Origin: CAYLLN01 sp036496265
Lineage (GTDB): Bacteria; Planctomycetota; Planctomycetia; Pirellulales; Pirellulaceae
Assembly (NCBI GenBank): GCA_036496265.1
Contig: DASXLL010000150.1
Location: forward strand, 1-15,654
Length of the DNA: 15,654 nt
Direction: 5' to 3'
This document shows, piece after piece, positions 5,931 through 13,416 of the stretch. Each line of letters starts with the position of its first letter. Position 1 is the stretch's first letter. The notes under the pieces were generated by a model that saw only the letters and a list, made by a program, of their open reading frames with translations, searched no databases and was not told the DNA's origin. The position numbers and the translations under genes are program-made.

Positions 5931-7115
5931 ATGGTTGTCCGCCGCCGCGCCTGGCTGACCCGCGAAGGCTGGTACTATCTGGCCCTGCTCGCGTTCGTTC
6001 TTGGCGGTGCGGTGATTCGCAGCGGCAATCTGCTCCTTATTCTCGCGGGCATGATGATCGGCCCGTTGATCTTCAACTGGCGGCTGGTCATCGCGGGGCT
6101 AACAAGCCTGATCATCAGGCGGCAGTTGCCGCCTTCGGTCGTCGCCGGCGAGCCGCTCACGGTTGAATTTCGCGTCGAAAACACGAAATGGTGGCTCAGC
6201 ACGTGGCTGCTGCGAATCGAAGATCGCATTGAGCGAGTCGAAGGCGAAATTCAAAACTCCGCTCGATACGATAAGCCGCTCTCAGCCGCGGCTCTCATCC
6301 CGCACATTCCCGCCAGCGGCTCGGCCACTGGTACGTATCGCGTTGCGCTTCATCGCCGCGGCCGCTATCGCTTCGGGCCGCTCCGCTGCGGCACGCGATT
6401 TCCGCTGGGTTTGGTTCGCGGTCAAATCGTGCTGCCCGATCGCGAGGAAATCATCGTCGCGCCGCACCTTGGCCGCTTGCTACCAGCGTGGGTCAATTTG
6501 ATCGAAGCCGAGCAGCTCGGCGACGAGCGCCGCCATCCGCAGCGCGGCATCAGCGAAGGCGACTATTACGGCCTCCGTCCGTGGCAAAGCGGCGACAGTC
6601 TCCGCTGGATTCACTGGCGAACGACCGCCAAGCTCGGCCGGCCAATTGTCCGCCAGTTCGAGCGCCGCACGAGCCCCGACGTGGCCATCATTCTCGACCC
6701 CTGGTTGCCACCTAATAGCTCGCAGGATGACGAAGCCCTCGCTGAGCTTGCGATCAGCTTCGCCGCCACGGCTCTCTACGACATCTCCACCCGCGGCCAC
6801 GCCCGTCTCACGCTCGCGATCTGCTCTCGCCAGCCGGAATGCCTGAGCGGGCCCGCTTCGCCGCCGTTTTGCCAGGAATTGCTCACTCGGCTCGCCTGCG
6901 TTCCACTGACCCGTGAGAAAACGCTCTCAGCCGCCCTGAATCAGGCAATTGAAACCGCTCCCCGCGGCTCGCGACTCGTCATCATCAGCCCCCGCTCGCC
7001 CACCGATCCGTCGCTAAGCGAAAGCACGATGGAAATCGACATCGATCCTGACGATTTGGCCTGGATTGACGTTGGCAGCGAGCAGCTTGCTTCTCTATTC
7101 ACGCTCGAAAGCTAG
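5931..7115 (+). CDS. DUF58 domain-containing membrane protein
   Basis: 394 residues. After a basic start (VVRRRAW) two adjacent hydrophobic segments (about 15-28 and 33-57) anchor it in the membrane. A beta-rich region with a GRYRFGP element (144-150) follows, and then the DUF58 signature LRPWQSGDSLRWIHWRTTAK (215-234). The part after about 250 has the VAIILDPWLP strand of the von Willebrand A-like fold associated with DUF58. The family usually sits in operons with a MoxR AAA ATPase and VWA/BatA-type or transglutaminase-like proteins and is thought to assist assembly of envelope complexes. None of those is adjacent here: upstream is a rhomboid gene and downstream a convergent gene only 4 bp away. 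The ATG at 5931 is the only start that keeps the typical N-terminus. Confidence 0.9.
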   Translation: MVVRRRAWLTREGWYYLALLAFVLGGAVIRSGNLLLILAGMMIGPLIFNWRLVIAGLTSLIIRRQLPPSVVAGEPLTVEFRVENTKWWLSTWLLRIEDRIERVEGEIQNSARYDKPLSAAALIPHIPASGSATGTYRVALHRRGRYRFGPLRCGTRFPLGLVRGQIVLPDREEIIVAPHLGRLLPAWVNLIEAEQLGDERRHPQRGISEGDYYGLRPWQSGDSLRWIHWRTTAKLGRPIVRQFERRTSPDVAIILDPWLPPNSSQDDEALAELAISFAATALYDISTRGHARLTLAICSRQPECLSGPASPPFCQELLTRLACVPLTREKTLSAALNQAIETAPRGSRLVIISPRSPTDPSLSESTMEIDIDPDDLAWIDVGSEQLASLFTLES

Positions 7116-7119
7116 GGGC

Positions 7120-7974
7120 TCACCGCGGCACGACGACCGGAAACAGCAGCGGCCGGTCGTCGTAACGTCCTTTGCCGAATCCGGCGATGAATTCCTGGGT
7201 CGTTGGCTCGCGCAAATAAGCCGCGAATCGACGTGCAGCCGTTAGCCGATCAGCCGACGACTTTTCGCCAGCCTTCTTCGTCGCGGTGACAACTAAAAAC
7301 GGCCGCCGCAGTCGTTCGTCTCCTTGAACCATAATCAGCAGTTCGCTTGTCTCCAGCTTACCGCTCAAAAACGGAATCCGGCCGACGAGCGTATAAGCCT
7401 GCTCGGCCGCGGCCCGCTTCAGCATTTGCCGCTGCTTGTCACCGGGCAGGCTGATCGTCGTCGCCGGGTCCAATTCCAGCTCGCCCGCCGCCAAGAGATC
7501 GCTGACAAGCTCATTCGCTCCATTACTCGCGTGCAGCAGCAACTTCGACCGCGATTCGATGATTCGCTTGAGCGCGGCGACCGCATCTTTCTCGCCGCGA
7601 ATCTTCGCCGGATCACTCGCCGGCCCCACGATGACAAAATCGTTTTTCGCCCACGGCTGCGGATTTTCGCCATAGCCGTCCGCCACCAGATTGATCATCG
7701 TGTCGCTGCTGTGCATCAAGACTACGTCGGCCTCGCCGCTCGTCAGGGCAGCGGCAATCGCCTGCTTCGGCCCGACGGCGACAAACTCGACTTTGTGTCC
7801 CGTCGCTCGCTGAAAACGATCTGCCAACTGTGGCCAGAAATCGATGTCGTTTAATCCGCCCACCGCGGCGCAGCGAACCGTTTGCGGCAGGCCGGCCGGC
7901 TCAGCTGCCAGGTTGCCGCCACATAGCAGCAAAGCGGCCGCGGCAGAAATAAACGCTCTAACCACCGGCAACAT
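7120..7974 (-). CDS. TupA-like (tungstate/molybdate-type) substrate-binding protein
   Basis: 284 residues, exported: the signal peptide is about residues 1-24 (RAFISAAAALLLCGGNLAA). The mature part follows the TupA/PstS-like class II binding protein pattern: FQRATGHKVEFVAVG (54-68), the GEADVVLMHSS block (80-90), NDFVIVGPASDPAKI (111-125) and a C-terminal PLLFP, all close to tungstate-binding TupA. The oxyanion-contact loops differ: where TupA has TTTST there is AAVGGLND (36-43), and where it has RGDxSGTH there is HASNGANE (148-155). The ligand is therefore uncertain. The open frame extends upstream to 8403, but I place the start at ATG 7974, which follows GGGAGAGG at a good distance and begins the signal peptide. 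It overlaps the end of the XRE-PBP gene by 17 bp. No permease or ATPase gene accompanies it in the window. Confidence 0.85.
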   Translation of the reverse strand: MLPVVRAFISAAAALLLCGGNLAAEPAGLPQTVRCAAVGGLNDIDFWPQLADRFQRATGHKVEFVAVGPKQAIAAALTSGEADVVLMHSSDTMINLVADGYGENPQPWAKNDFVIVGPASDPAKIRGEKDAVAALKRIIESRSKLLLHASNGANELVSDLLAAGELELDPATTISLPGDKQRQMLKRAAAEQAYTLVGRIPFLSGKLETSELLIMVQGDERLRRPFLVVTATKKAGEKSSADRLTAARRFAAYLREPTTQEFIAGFGKGRYDDRPLLFPVVVPR

Positions 7975-9049
7975 ATTCAACCTCTCCCATTTGCGGCTGA
8001 GCGCGATAACCCGGCAATTCCGCCAACAAAGAACGATACTCGCTCGACCGGATTGTGTTGATGAGCGCCACCAATCGCGGATCAGCGGCTTGCTCGCGTC
8101 GAAAGCAAAGGTCGTAGTTTTCCTCGCGGACGGGCAAAAACGCCAGCTGCCCCTCCTCGCTGGCCAGCCGCAGGCACACGCCCACATCGGCCCAGCCGCT
8201 GCGAATAGCCTCGACGACGCCCCGATGATCGCGAGCCACATGCCGCGGCGAGCGCCGTGCCCCCAGCAGCTCATCCTGGCAGCATCGCGCACCTGCGCCG
8301 GTCGATCGGCCCACCCAGCGCAGCTTGCTTCGCGCGGCGGCGGCAGCTGAGCGAATTCGCGCCGCCGGCTGACAAGCCAAGCCCTCTTCCCACTGTGCGA
8401 CACGCAGCAATTCGAGATCGTTCAGCGATTTGCGTTTGGCAATCGCGACGGCGTTGCCGCGGCGATCGTCCGCCGCCGCCAAATGCACGCCCGCAACGTG
8501 CGCGAGCCCGTGTTCAACGAGCGACAATGCTTCGCCGCTCGACCGCGAAAACACAAGCATCCGAAATCCGCCGTGCCGGTGATACGTCGCCGCCAAATAT
8601 CCGGCGGCCGGATCGCAGGAGGTCAGCACGAGGGTCCGTCTCGCGATTTCACACGCCGCCGGAAAGTCGGCAGCGTGCCGAGCTATGCCGTCATGTCTCA
8701 GCGCCCCGCTCGGTCCGCTCTCGACGGGAAACAGCAGCATCCGGCCGTCGATTTCCGCCAACCAATATCGGCACGGAAACGCCACAGGCAACCAGGCGAA
8801 CTCGACCGTGCCGGCAGCCGACTGCGACCCGAACAAATCTTCGACTTTGCAATCTAATGCCCGCGCCAGGCCCAGCGCAGCTGCAACCGAGGGCACCAAA
8901 CGCGCCGCCTCGATCGCACCGACGCCCGTCCGCGACAGGCCGGCTGCTTGCGCCAATTCGTCTTGCGTCCAGCCGCGGGCTTGACGGAGTGCTTTGACGC
9001 GATTATCAAGGTTTTCGGTCATAGACATGATTATGTCATTATACGACAT
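7958..9049 (-). CDS. XRE-type transcription regulator with PBP-like sensor domain
   Basis: 363 residues from ATG 9049. A helix-turn-helix of the XRE/Cro type fills about residues 18-73 (WTQDELAQAAGLSRTGVGAIE, then a second helix region ending in CKVEDLF). After a linker, a periplasmic-binding-protein-like domain (PBP_like, PF12727 type) spans about 125-350, recognisable from HVAGVHLAAADD, ADVGVCLRLASEEGQLAFLP and a final SEYRSLLAELPGY. Related proteins join DNA-binding or MoeA domains to this sensor in molybdate/tungstate loci, so a cytoplasmic oxyanion-sensing repressor is likely (inference). ATG 9049 has GGGGAGG seven bases upstream; ATG 9028 and ATG 9022 are alternatives, the last placing the direct repeats in non-coding DNA. 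The gene overlaps the TupA-like gene, so both are probably co-transcribed and controlled by this protein. Confidence 0.87.
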   Translation of the reverse strand: MSYNDIIMSMTENLDNRVKALRQARGWTQDELAQAAGLSRTGVGAIEAARLVPSVAAALGLARALDCKVEDLFGSQSAAGTVEFAWLPVAFPCRYWLAEIDGRMLLFPVESGPSGALRHDGIARHAADFPAACEIARRTLVLTSCDPAAGYLAATYHRHGGFRMLVFSRSSGEALSLVEHGLAHVAGVHLAAADDRRGNAVAIAKRKSLNDLELLRVAQWEEGLACQPAARIRSAAAAARSKLRWVGRSTGAGARCCQDELLGARRSPRHVARDHRGVVEAIRSGWADVGVCLRLASEEGQLAFLPVREENYDLCFRREQAADPRLVALINTIRSSEYRSLLAELPGYRAQPQMGEVEYVAGG

Positions 9050-9056
9050 GATTATG
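9024..9056 (-). promoter_or_regulatory. Putative autoregulatory operator: two 12-bp direct repeats around a TATAAT
   Basis: GACATGATTATG occurs at 9024-9035 and again at 9045-9056, a 21-bp period (two helical turns). Each copy contains a near-palindromic CATGATTATG. The 9-bp gap holds ATTATA, which is a perfect TATAAT -10 box on the minus strand (9043-9038), the direction of the XRE-PBP and TupA-like genes. I see no good -35 hexamer. If translation starts at ATG 9049 the repeats are coding (GIIMSYNDIIMS); if at 9022 they are a promoter-operator. Confidence 0.45.
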
Positions 9057-9094
9057 CCTCCCCACCAGTCACCCATTTTCCAGCGACCTCGGCG

Positions 9095-9505
9095 ATGCAT
9101 CGGAATTATTTTCGCATTTCGGTTGTATTGCTAACGGCGCTGCTGCTTTGTCGCCTAACTAACGCGGACGAGCCAGCGCCCAAGCCGCTGACGCCGGTCG
9201 AGGCCCGCAAAAAGGTAGGCGAGCAGATCGTGATGGAGATGACTGTCAAGAAGTCGAAAGACCGTCTGGAAAACCGTGGCGAAATCTATTTGGACTCGGA
9301 GCTCGATTTCCGCGATGCGAAGAATTTTGCGACCGTCATCAACCGCGACGGGGCGATTGGATTTCAGAACCAGGGCGTGAAGGATTTTGAGGAACACTTC
9401 CGCGGCAAGACGATTCGCGTGAAGGGCACGGTGACAGTCGTTGATGACGCGCCGCGGATCGAGGTCAGCGACTCCGCACAAATTGAGAACATCGAAAAGA
9501 AATGA
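9095..9505 (+). CDS. Small secreted OB-fold-like protein
   Basis: 136 residues. A cleavable signal peptide is clear (RISVVLLTALLLCRLTNA, about 7-24). The mature part has the strand pattern of a bacterial OB fold: VGEQIVMEMTVKKSKDR, GEIYLDSELDFRDAKNFATV, and FRGKTIRVKGTVTVVDDAPR with the final IEVSD strand. Similar single-domain secreted OB proteins are frequent in planctomycetes and have no known activity. I start it at ATG 9095, which opens the signal peptide, although the frame is open further upstream to 8948 across the divergent regulator. It has no clear ribosome binding site. Its ATGA overlap (9502-9505) with the DUF1559 gene shows they are expressed together. Confidence 0.8.
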   Translation: MHRNYFRISVVLLTALLLCRLTNADEPAPKPLTPVEARKKVGEQIVMEMTVKKSKDRLENRGEIYLDSELDFRDAKNFATVINRDGAIGFQNQGVKDFEEHFRGKTIRVKGTVTVVDDAPRIEVSDSAQIENIEKK

Positions 9506-10539
9506 ACATTTTGCCGCCCAATACGACCGCGGGCCGTAGCCCCTCCGGCCGCCGTGCCTTCACGCTTGTCGAGCTCCTCGTCGTGATCGCCATTATTGGC
9601 GTGCTCGTCGCGCTGCTTTTGCCCGCGGTGCAAGCCGCCCGCGAGGCCGCCCGCCGCATGCAGTGCATCAACCAAGAGCGGCAGCTCGCGATTGCGGCCC
9701 ACAACTTTCACGACCAAAACAAAAACTTTCCGGCGGGTGTTTATCAGCTCAAGTTCTCCGCTGCACCGCAATTTCGCGGCGTCTCGCTGTACGTGAAGCT
9801 GCTGCCCTTCCTGGAGCAGGCGAATCTGGCGGCGGGCTGGGACGAGACCGATCCGCTGAACAACACCGTCGGCGGAACGAGCGCCAAAACGGCGCAGAAA
9901 ATCAAGGTGCTGCTCTGCCCGTCTGATTATCTCAAGGACAATCCGATATTCACGGGTGCGCTGTATTACGGCTTGACCAGCTATGGCGGCAACGGTGGTA
10001 CGCGGTCCTATGATCCACAGCAGGCAACGAACGATGGCATCTTTTACGTCATTGGCCCGGGTTCAGAGACCTCGCCCGCCGGACAGCCGGTGCGGATGTC
10101 GGAAGTCACCGACGGTTTGTCCAATACCGTGCTATTCGGCGAACGCAGCCACACCGATCCGATCAACGATATGTTGGCTGGCCAGGTTGGCGGTGGAGGA
10201 GGCGGTGGCGGCGGAGCCGGTGGTGGCGGAGTGATGGTCAACAAAATGAGTTCTGTTGGTTGGTGGGGTTCATCCGGCGGCCGCCTCGCTGCTGGCGACG
10301 TGACGCTCAGCGCCGCCGCTCCGCTCAACTATCGCATTCCGCAGGGAACGTCAACCAGCGCCTACCAGCAGACGCTCTATAATCAACGGATCTGCGCCTT
10401 TGGCAGCAATCATTCCAGCGGAGCAAACTTCGCAATGGGCGACGGCTCGACGCGCTTCATCAGCCAAACGCTGAGCCAAACGACTTTGACCTTCCTCTGT
10501 GTTCGCAACGACGGCATGACAGTGATTCCCGATCAATAG
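9502..10539 (+). CDS. DUF1559 protein with type II/IV prepilin-like N-terminus
   Basis: 345 residues. The N-terminus is a class III prepilin-like signal: basic SGRRA, a probable cleavage before FTLVE (Glu at +5), then the long hydrophobic helix LLVVIAIIGVLVALLLPAVQ (25-44 region). DUF1559 (formerly SBP_bac_10) follows with HNFHDQNKNFPAG, ALYYGLTSYGGNGG, and the characteristic ending FAMGDGSTRFISQTLS. Planctomycetes carry very many of these pseudopilin-like proteins; their job is unknown. A run of 13 nearly pure Gly residues (G8-A-G4 type, encoded at about 10190-10230 by GGN codons) interrupts the C-terminal half before VMVNKMSSVGWWGS. The start overlaps the upstream stop codon by 4 bp. Confidence 0.93.
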   Translation: MNILPPNTTAGRSPSGRRAFTLVELLVVIAIIGVLVALLLPAVQAAREAARRMQCINQERQLAIAAHNFHDQNKNFPAGVYQLKFSAAPQFRGVSLYVKLLPFLEQANLAAGWDETDPLNNTVGGTSAKTAQKIKVLLCPSDYLKDNPIFTGALYYGLTSYGGNGGTRSYDPQQATNDGIFYVIGPGSETSPAGQPVRMSEVTDGLSNTVLFGERSHTDPINDMLAGQVGGGGGGGGGAGGGGVMVNKMSSVGWWGSSGGRLAAGDVTLSAAAPLNYRIPQGTSTSAYQQTLYNQRICAFGSNHSSGANFAMGDGSTRFISQTLSQTTLTFLCVRNDGMTVIPDQ

Positions 10540-10601
10540 ACCCGCTGGCATAATAGCTGGGAGCAATCCTGTTCCCATGCGTCCTCTATGAGGCTATCGC
10601 C

Positions 10602-10808
10602 ATGCTCAGCGCCCGCAATCAATTCGCAGGCAAAGTCAAATCCGTTAAGCTTGGCAACGTGATGGCCGAAATCGTTGTTGACGTGGGCTCGATCGAATTG
10701 GTTTCCGTCATCACCCGTGAATCGGCCGAGCGGATGAAGCTCAAGTCGGGCAAGAAAGTCACCGCGGTCGTTAAATCGACCGAAGTCCTGGTGGCTACGA
10801 AGGACTGA
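10602..10808 (+). CDS. Molbindin (Mop-domain molybdate/tungstate-binding protein)
   Basis: 68 residues, a single Mop (TOBE) domain: LSARNQFAGKVKSV at the start, then GNVMAEIVVDVG, a VITRESAERM helix and KSGKKVTAVVKSTEVLVAT at the end. Length and sequence match the molbindin family, small cytoplasmic proteins that form hexamers and store or buffer molybdate or tungstate. It lacks the longer tandem form seen in ModG. A GAGG at 10590-10593 stands eight bases before the ATG. A small palindrome (CCTC-TAT-GAGG, 10583-10593) overlaps this site. It lies 62 bp after the DUF1559 stop and about 1.5 kb from the XRE-PBP/TupA-like pair on the other strand, so the three could form one oxyanion-handling locus. 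The identity is firm; the link is inferred. Confidence 0.92.
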   Translation: MLSARNQFAGKVKSVKLGNVMAEIVVDVGSIELVSVITRESAERMKLKSGKKVTAVVKSTEVLVATKD

Positions 10809-10855
10809 GCGACTAGACTCAGCAGGTCTTCCGCTCACCCGCTGAGGAGCCGCTT

Positions 10856-11227
10856 GTGGACCTGTCTGTCTTTGCGAAAACGACTTTGCTTCTGATCGCC
10901 TCGAACATCTTCATGACGTTTGCCTGGTACGGCCATCTCAAAAGTCTTAATCATCAAGCCTGGTATGTGGCGGCCCTTATAAGCTGGGGCATCGCGCTGT
11001 TCGAGTATTTGCTTCAAGTGCCTGCGAACCGTATCGGCCACACTGAATTCAATGTCGCGCAGCTCAAGATCCTGCAAGAGGTAATCACGCTTTCGGTCTT
11101 CGTCCCTTTTTCGATCTGGTTCCTGCGCGAGCCGATCAAGCTCGACTATCTTTGGGCCGCTCTCTGCATGTGCGGAGCAGTCTATTTTGTCTTCCGCAGA
11201 GAGCTCGCCGCGGTTCTATTGCACTGA
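10856..11227 (+). CDS. DMT-family DUF486 membrane protein
   Basis: 123 residues with four hydrophobic segments: about 7-24, 34-54, 73-90 and 95-113. The motifs NIFMTFAWYGHLK, WGIALFEYLLQVPANRIG and FNVAQLKILQEVITLSVF are characteristic of DUF486, a small family in the drug/metabolite transporter superfamily with no established substrate. The start is GTG 10856, preceded by GAGGAG at a six-base distance, one of the best ribosome binding sites in the window. It begins 47 bp after the molbindin and could share its transcript. Whether it is connected with oxyanions is not shown by anything in the sequence. Confidence 0.9.
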   Translation: MDLSVFAKTTLLLIASNIFMTFAWYGHLKSLNHQAWYVAALISWGIALFEYLLQVPANRIGHTEFNVAQLKILQEVITLSVFVPFSIWFLREPIKLDYLWAALCMCGAVYFVFRRELAAVLLH

Positions 11228-11417
11228 CCTTGATGCCAAAACAAGGTAGCATTCCGGCTGCACTGGCAAATATTTCTCAAAAGCCGGAGATTACGGGTAC
11301 AATGCTCGCCGACGCGGGCCCAACCTCAAAATTCGTGCTGCCAGCGAAACCCTAGCCCTCTACTGCGGGTTCTACAGTCATGAGCTTTCGCGTCCAACTG
11401 CCAAAGTCCTATCCAAT
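11228..11417. other. Non-coding spacer before the redox/copper gene
   Basis: 190 bp without a convincing gene. It contains a 40-codon open frame from ATG 11232 with no ribosome binding site or recognisable product, and a TACAAT at 11298-11303 that could be a -10 box for the next gene but has no matching -35. I see no terminator hairpin with a T run and no repeat. Confidence 0.5.
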
Positions 11418-13394
11418 ATGAAGATGAAGTCCATTCTCGCGGTGCTTTTAACAGCAATCACGGCCACCGCCGCCTCAGCCGCCGACCAAGTTGTCGCCAG
11501 CTTCACCCTCGCGGATTTCCGCGGCAAGCAACACCAACTTAGCGACTTCTCCGACCAGAAGCTCATCGTCGTCGCCTTCCTCGGCACGGAATGCCCGCTG
11601 GCAAAGCTCTACGGCCCGAAGCTGGCAAAGTTGGCCGACGAATATAGCTCTCGCGGCGTCGCCTTCATTGGCATCAACGCCAACCAGCAAGATTCGCTGA
11701 CCGAAATCGCCGCCTATGCTCGCCAGCACGGCATCGAGTTCCCGTTGCTCAAAGATTTGGAAAACAAAGTTGCCGACCAGTTCTCCGCTCAACGCACTCC
11801 CGAAGTCTTCGTTCTCGACGCCAACCGCGCCATTCGTTATCGCGGTCGAATCGACGATCAGTGGGGCATTGGCTACGTCAAAGATCAGCCGCAGCACAAT
11901 GAATTGAAAACCGCCCTCGATGAACTGCTGGCCGGGAAAGCGGTCACCGTGACCAAGACCGACGCCGTCGGCTGCCTCATCGGCCGCGTCCGCAAGCAAC
12001 CGGCTACCGGAACCGTAACCTACGCTGACCACATCGCGCCGCTCTTCAACAAGCGCTGCGTCCAGTGCCACCGCGCGGGCGACATCGGCCCCTTCTCGCT
12101 CACTAGTTACGACGAAGCCGTTGGTTGGGCTCCCATGATTGAGGAAGTCGTCGATCAAGGTCGCATGCCGCCCTGGCATGCGAATCCGCAGTACGGCCAC
12201 TTCGCTGACGAGCGCCGCTTGACCGAAGACGAAAAAACCCTCATCCGCGACTGGGTCGCCGGCGGCGCTCCGGCGGGCGATTTAGTGAAAGCCCCCACGC
12301 CGCCCGAATTCGTGAGCGGCTGGCAAATGTCGCGTCAGCCGGACCTGGTCATCAAAATGCGGCCCCAGCCGTTCGAAGTTCCCGCCGCCGGCGAGGTCCG
12401 CTACCAATTCTTCCTCGTCGATCCTGGCTTCACGGAAGACAAATGGGTCGAAGCATCCGAGGTGCTGCCCGGCAACCGCGCCGTCGTGCATCACATTCTC
12501 GTTTTCGCCCGCGGCGGAGCTGGCGGAGAGAGAGCCGAGCAACTTCGCGAAGGCACCGGCGGCGGCTTCTTGTCCGCGTTCGTGCCTGGCATGCGAGCGA
12601 AGCCGTTTCCGAGCGGCATGGCCAAGCGAATTCCCGCCGGCTCCAAAATCATCTTTCAGGTCCACTACACGCCCAACGGCACGAAGCAACTCGATAACAG
12701 TCAGCTTGGGCTGTGGTTTACCGACGCGAAGAACGTGACGCACGAAGTGAAAACCATCGCCAACGCCACGCGGCGATTGGAAATTCCTCCTTATGATTCG
12801 AATTACAAAGCGGAGGTAACAACCGGACCGCTGCCGGTCGAGGGCCTGCTTCTCTCCATGGCGCCGCACATGCATCTCCGCGGCAAGGATTTTCGGTACG
12901 ACGTAATCCTCCCCGGCAGCAGCGACAAAACGCTGCTCGACGTGCCACATTACGATTTCAACTGGCAAACAACCTATCGCCTCGCCGAGCCGCTCAAGCT
13001 GCCGCGCGGCACACGGATGCACTCCGTCGCGCACTACGACAACTCGGCTGACAACTTGAGCAATCCCGACGCCAGTCAGACCGTTCGCTGGGGCGACCAA
13101 ACCTGGGACGAAATGATGATCGGTTATTTCGACATCGCCATTCCGCGCACCGAAGCCGACAAAGTGCCCGTCGAAGCCGGCAGCGACGCTCAGCCCCCGC
13201 GAACGGCCAGCGAAACACCACGCCTCGACGGTCCCGCTCTCCTGCTCCTGCTCGATAAAAATTCCGACGGCAAGATCAGCCGTGCCGAGGCGCCCCAGCG
13301 GCTGAAAAACGCCTTCGATTTGCTCGATCGCAACCAAGACGGCGAGCTCGATGCAGCCGAGCTGGCCAGAATTCCGCAGGGCGGGCGGCAGTAA
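11418..13394 (+). CDS. Redoxin - cytochrome c - PHM-like copper monooxygenase - EF-hand fusion
   Basis: 658 residues, exported (signal peptide about 1-22, ending ASAA). Domains in order: a redoxin/AhpC-like fold (25-172) with a lone Cys59 in LGTECPLAKLY and a second Cys in GCLIG (186); a haem c motif CVQCH (214-218); a copper type II ascorbate-dependent monooxygenase-like module (about 300-575); and two EF-hand loops, DKNSDGKISRAE (613-624) and DRNQDGELDAAE (637-648). The copper ligands expected from PHM can be assigned: HH at 358-359 and H416 (HYTPNG) for CuH, H484 and H486 (APHMH) plus Met566 or 567 (DEMMIG) for CuM. PHM-type enzymes hydroxylate a substrate with O2; here the cytochrome and redoxin parts could feed electrons in place of ascorbate (inference). 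No Shine-Dalgarno is visible before ATG 11418. Substrate unknown. Confidence 0.9.
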   Translation: MKMKSILAVLLTAITATAASAADQVVASFTLADFRGKQHQLSDFSDQKLIVVAFLGTECPLAKLYGPKLAKLADEYSSRGVAFIGINANQQDSLTEIAAYARQHGIEFPLLKDLENKVADQFSAQRTPEVFVLDANRAIRYRGRIDDQWGIGYVKDQPQHNELKTALDELLAGKAVTVTKTDAVGCLIGRVRKQPATGTVTYADHIAPLFNKRCVQCHRAGDIGPFSLTSYDEAVGWAPMIEEVVDQGRMPPWHANPQYGHFADERRLTEDEKTLIRDWVAGGAPAGDLVKAPTPPEFVSGWQMSRQPDLVIKMRPQPFEVPAAGEVRYQFFLVDPGFTEDKWVEASEVLPGNRAVVHHILVFARGGAGGERAEQLREGTGGGFLSAFVPGMRAKPFPSGMAKRIPAGSKIIFQVHYTPNGTKQLDNSQLGLWFTDAKNVTHEVKTIANATRRLEIPPYDSNYKAEVTTGPLPVEGLLLSMAPHMHLRGKDFRYDVILPGSSDKTLLDVPHYDFNWQTTYRLAEPLKLPRGTRMHSVAHYDNSADNLSNPDASQTVRWGDQTWDEMMIGYFDIAIPRTEADKVPVEAGSDAQPPRTASETPRLDGPALLLLLDKNSDGKISRAEAPQRLKNAFDLLDRNQDGELDAAELARIPQGGRQ

Positions 13395-13416
13395 ACCCCG
13401 CGGCCCAAATCACTGC

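Noticed and set aside
7115..7120. Bidirectional terminator between the convergent DUF58 and TupA-like genes
   Set aside because: The gap is only 4 bp and no hairpin with a T run is visible on either side.
7975..8403. N-terminal extension of 143 residues for the TupA-like gene on the minus strand
   Set aside because: It overlaps the XRE-PBP gene in another frame, its composition is Arg/Trp/Cys-rich nonsense, and a clear signal peptide with a good ribosome binding site begins at 7974.
10540..10601. Molybdenum-cofactor riboswitch before the molbindin
   Set aside because: Only 62 bp, with one 4-bp hairpin; far too short and unstructured for that riboswitch.
11232..11354. Possible 40-codon small gene
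   Set aside because: No ribosome binding site and no recognisable product; more likely leader DNA of the next gene.
12282..13337. 351-codon open frame on the minus strand
   Set aside because: Antisense to the copper-monooxygenase domain; no recognisable family.
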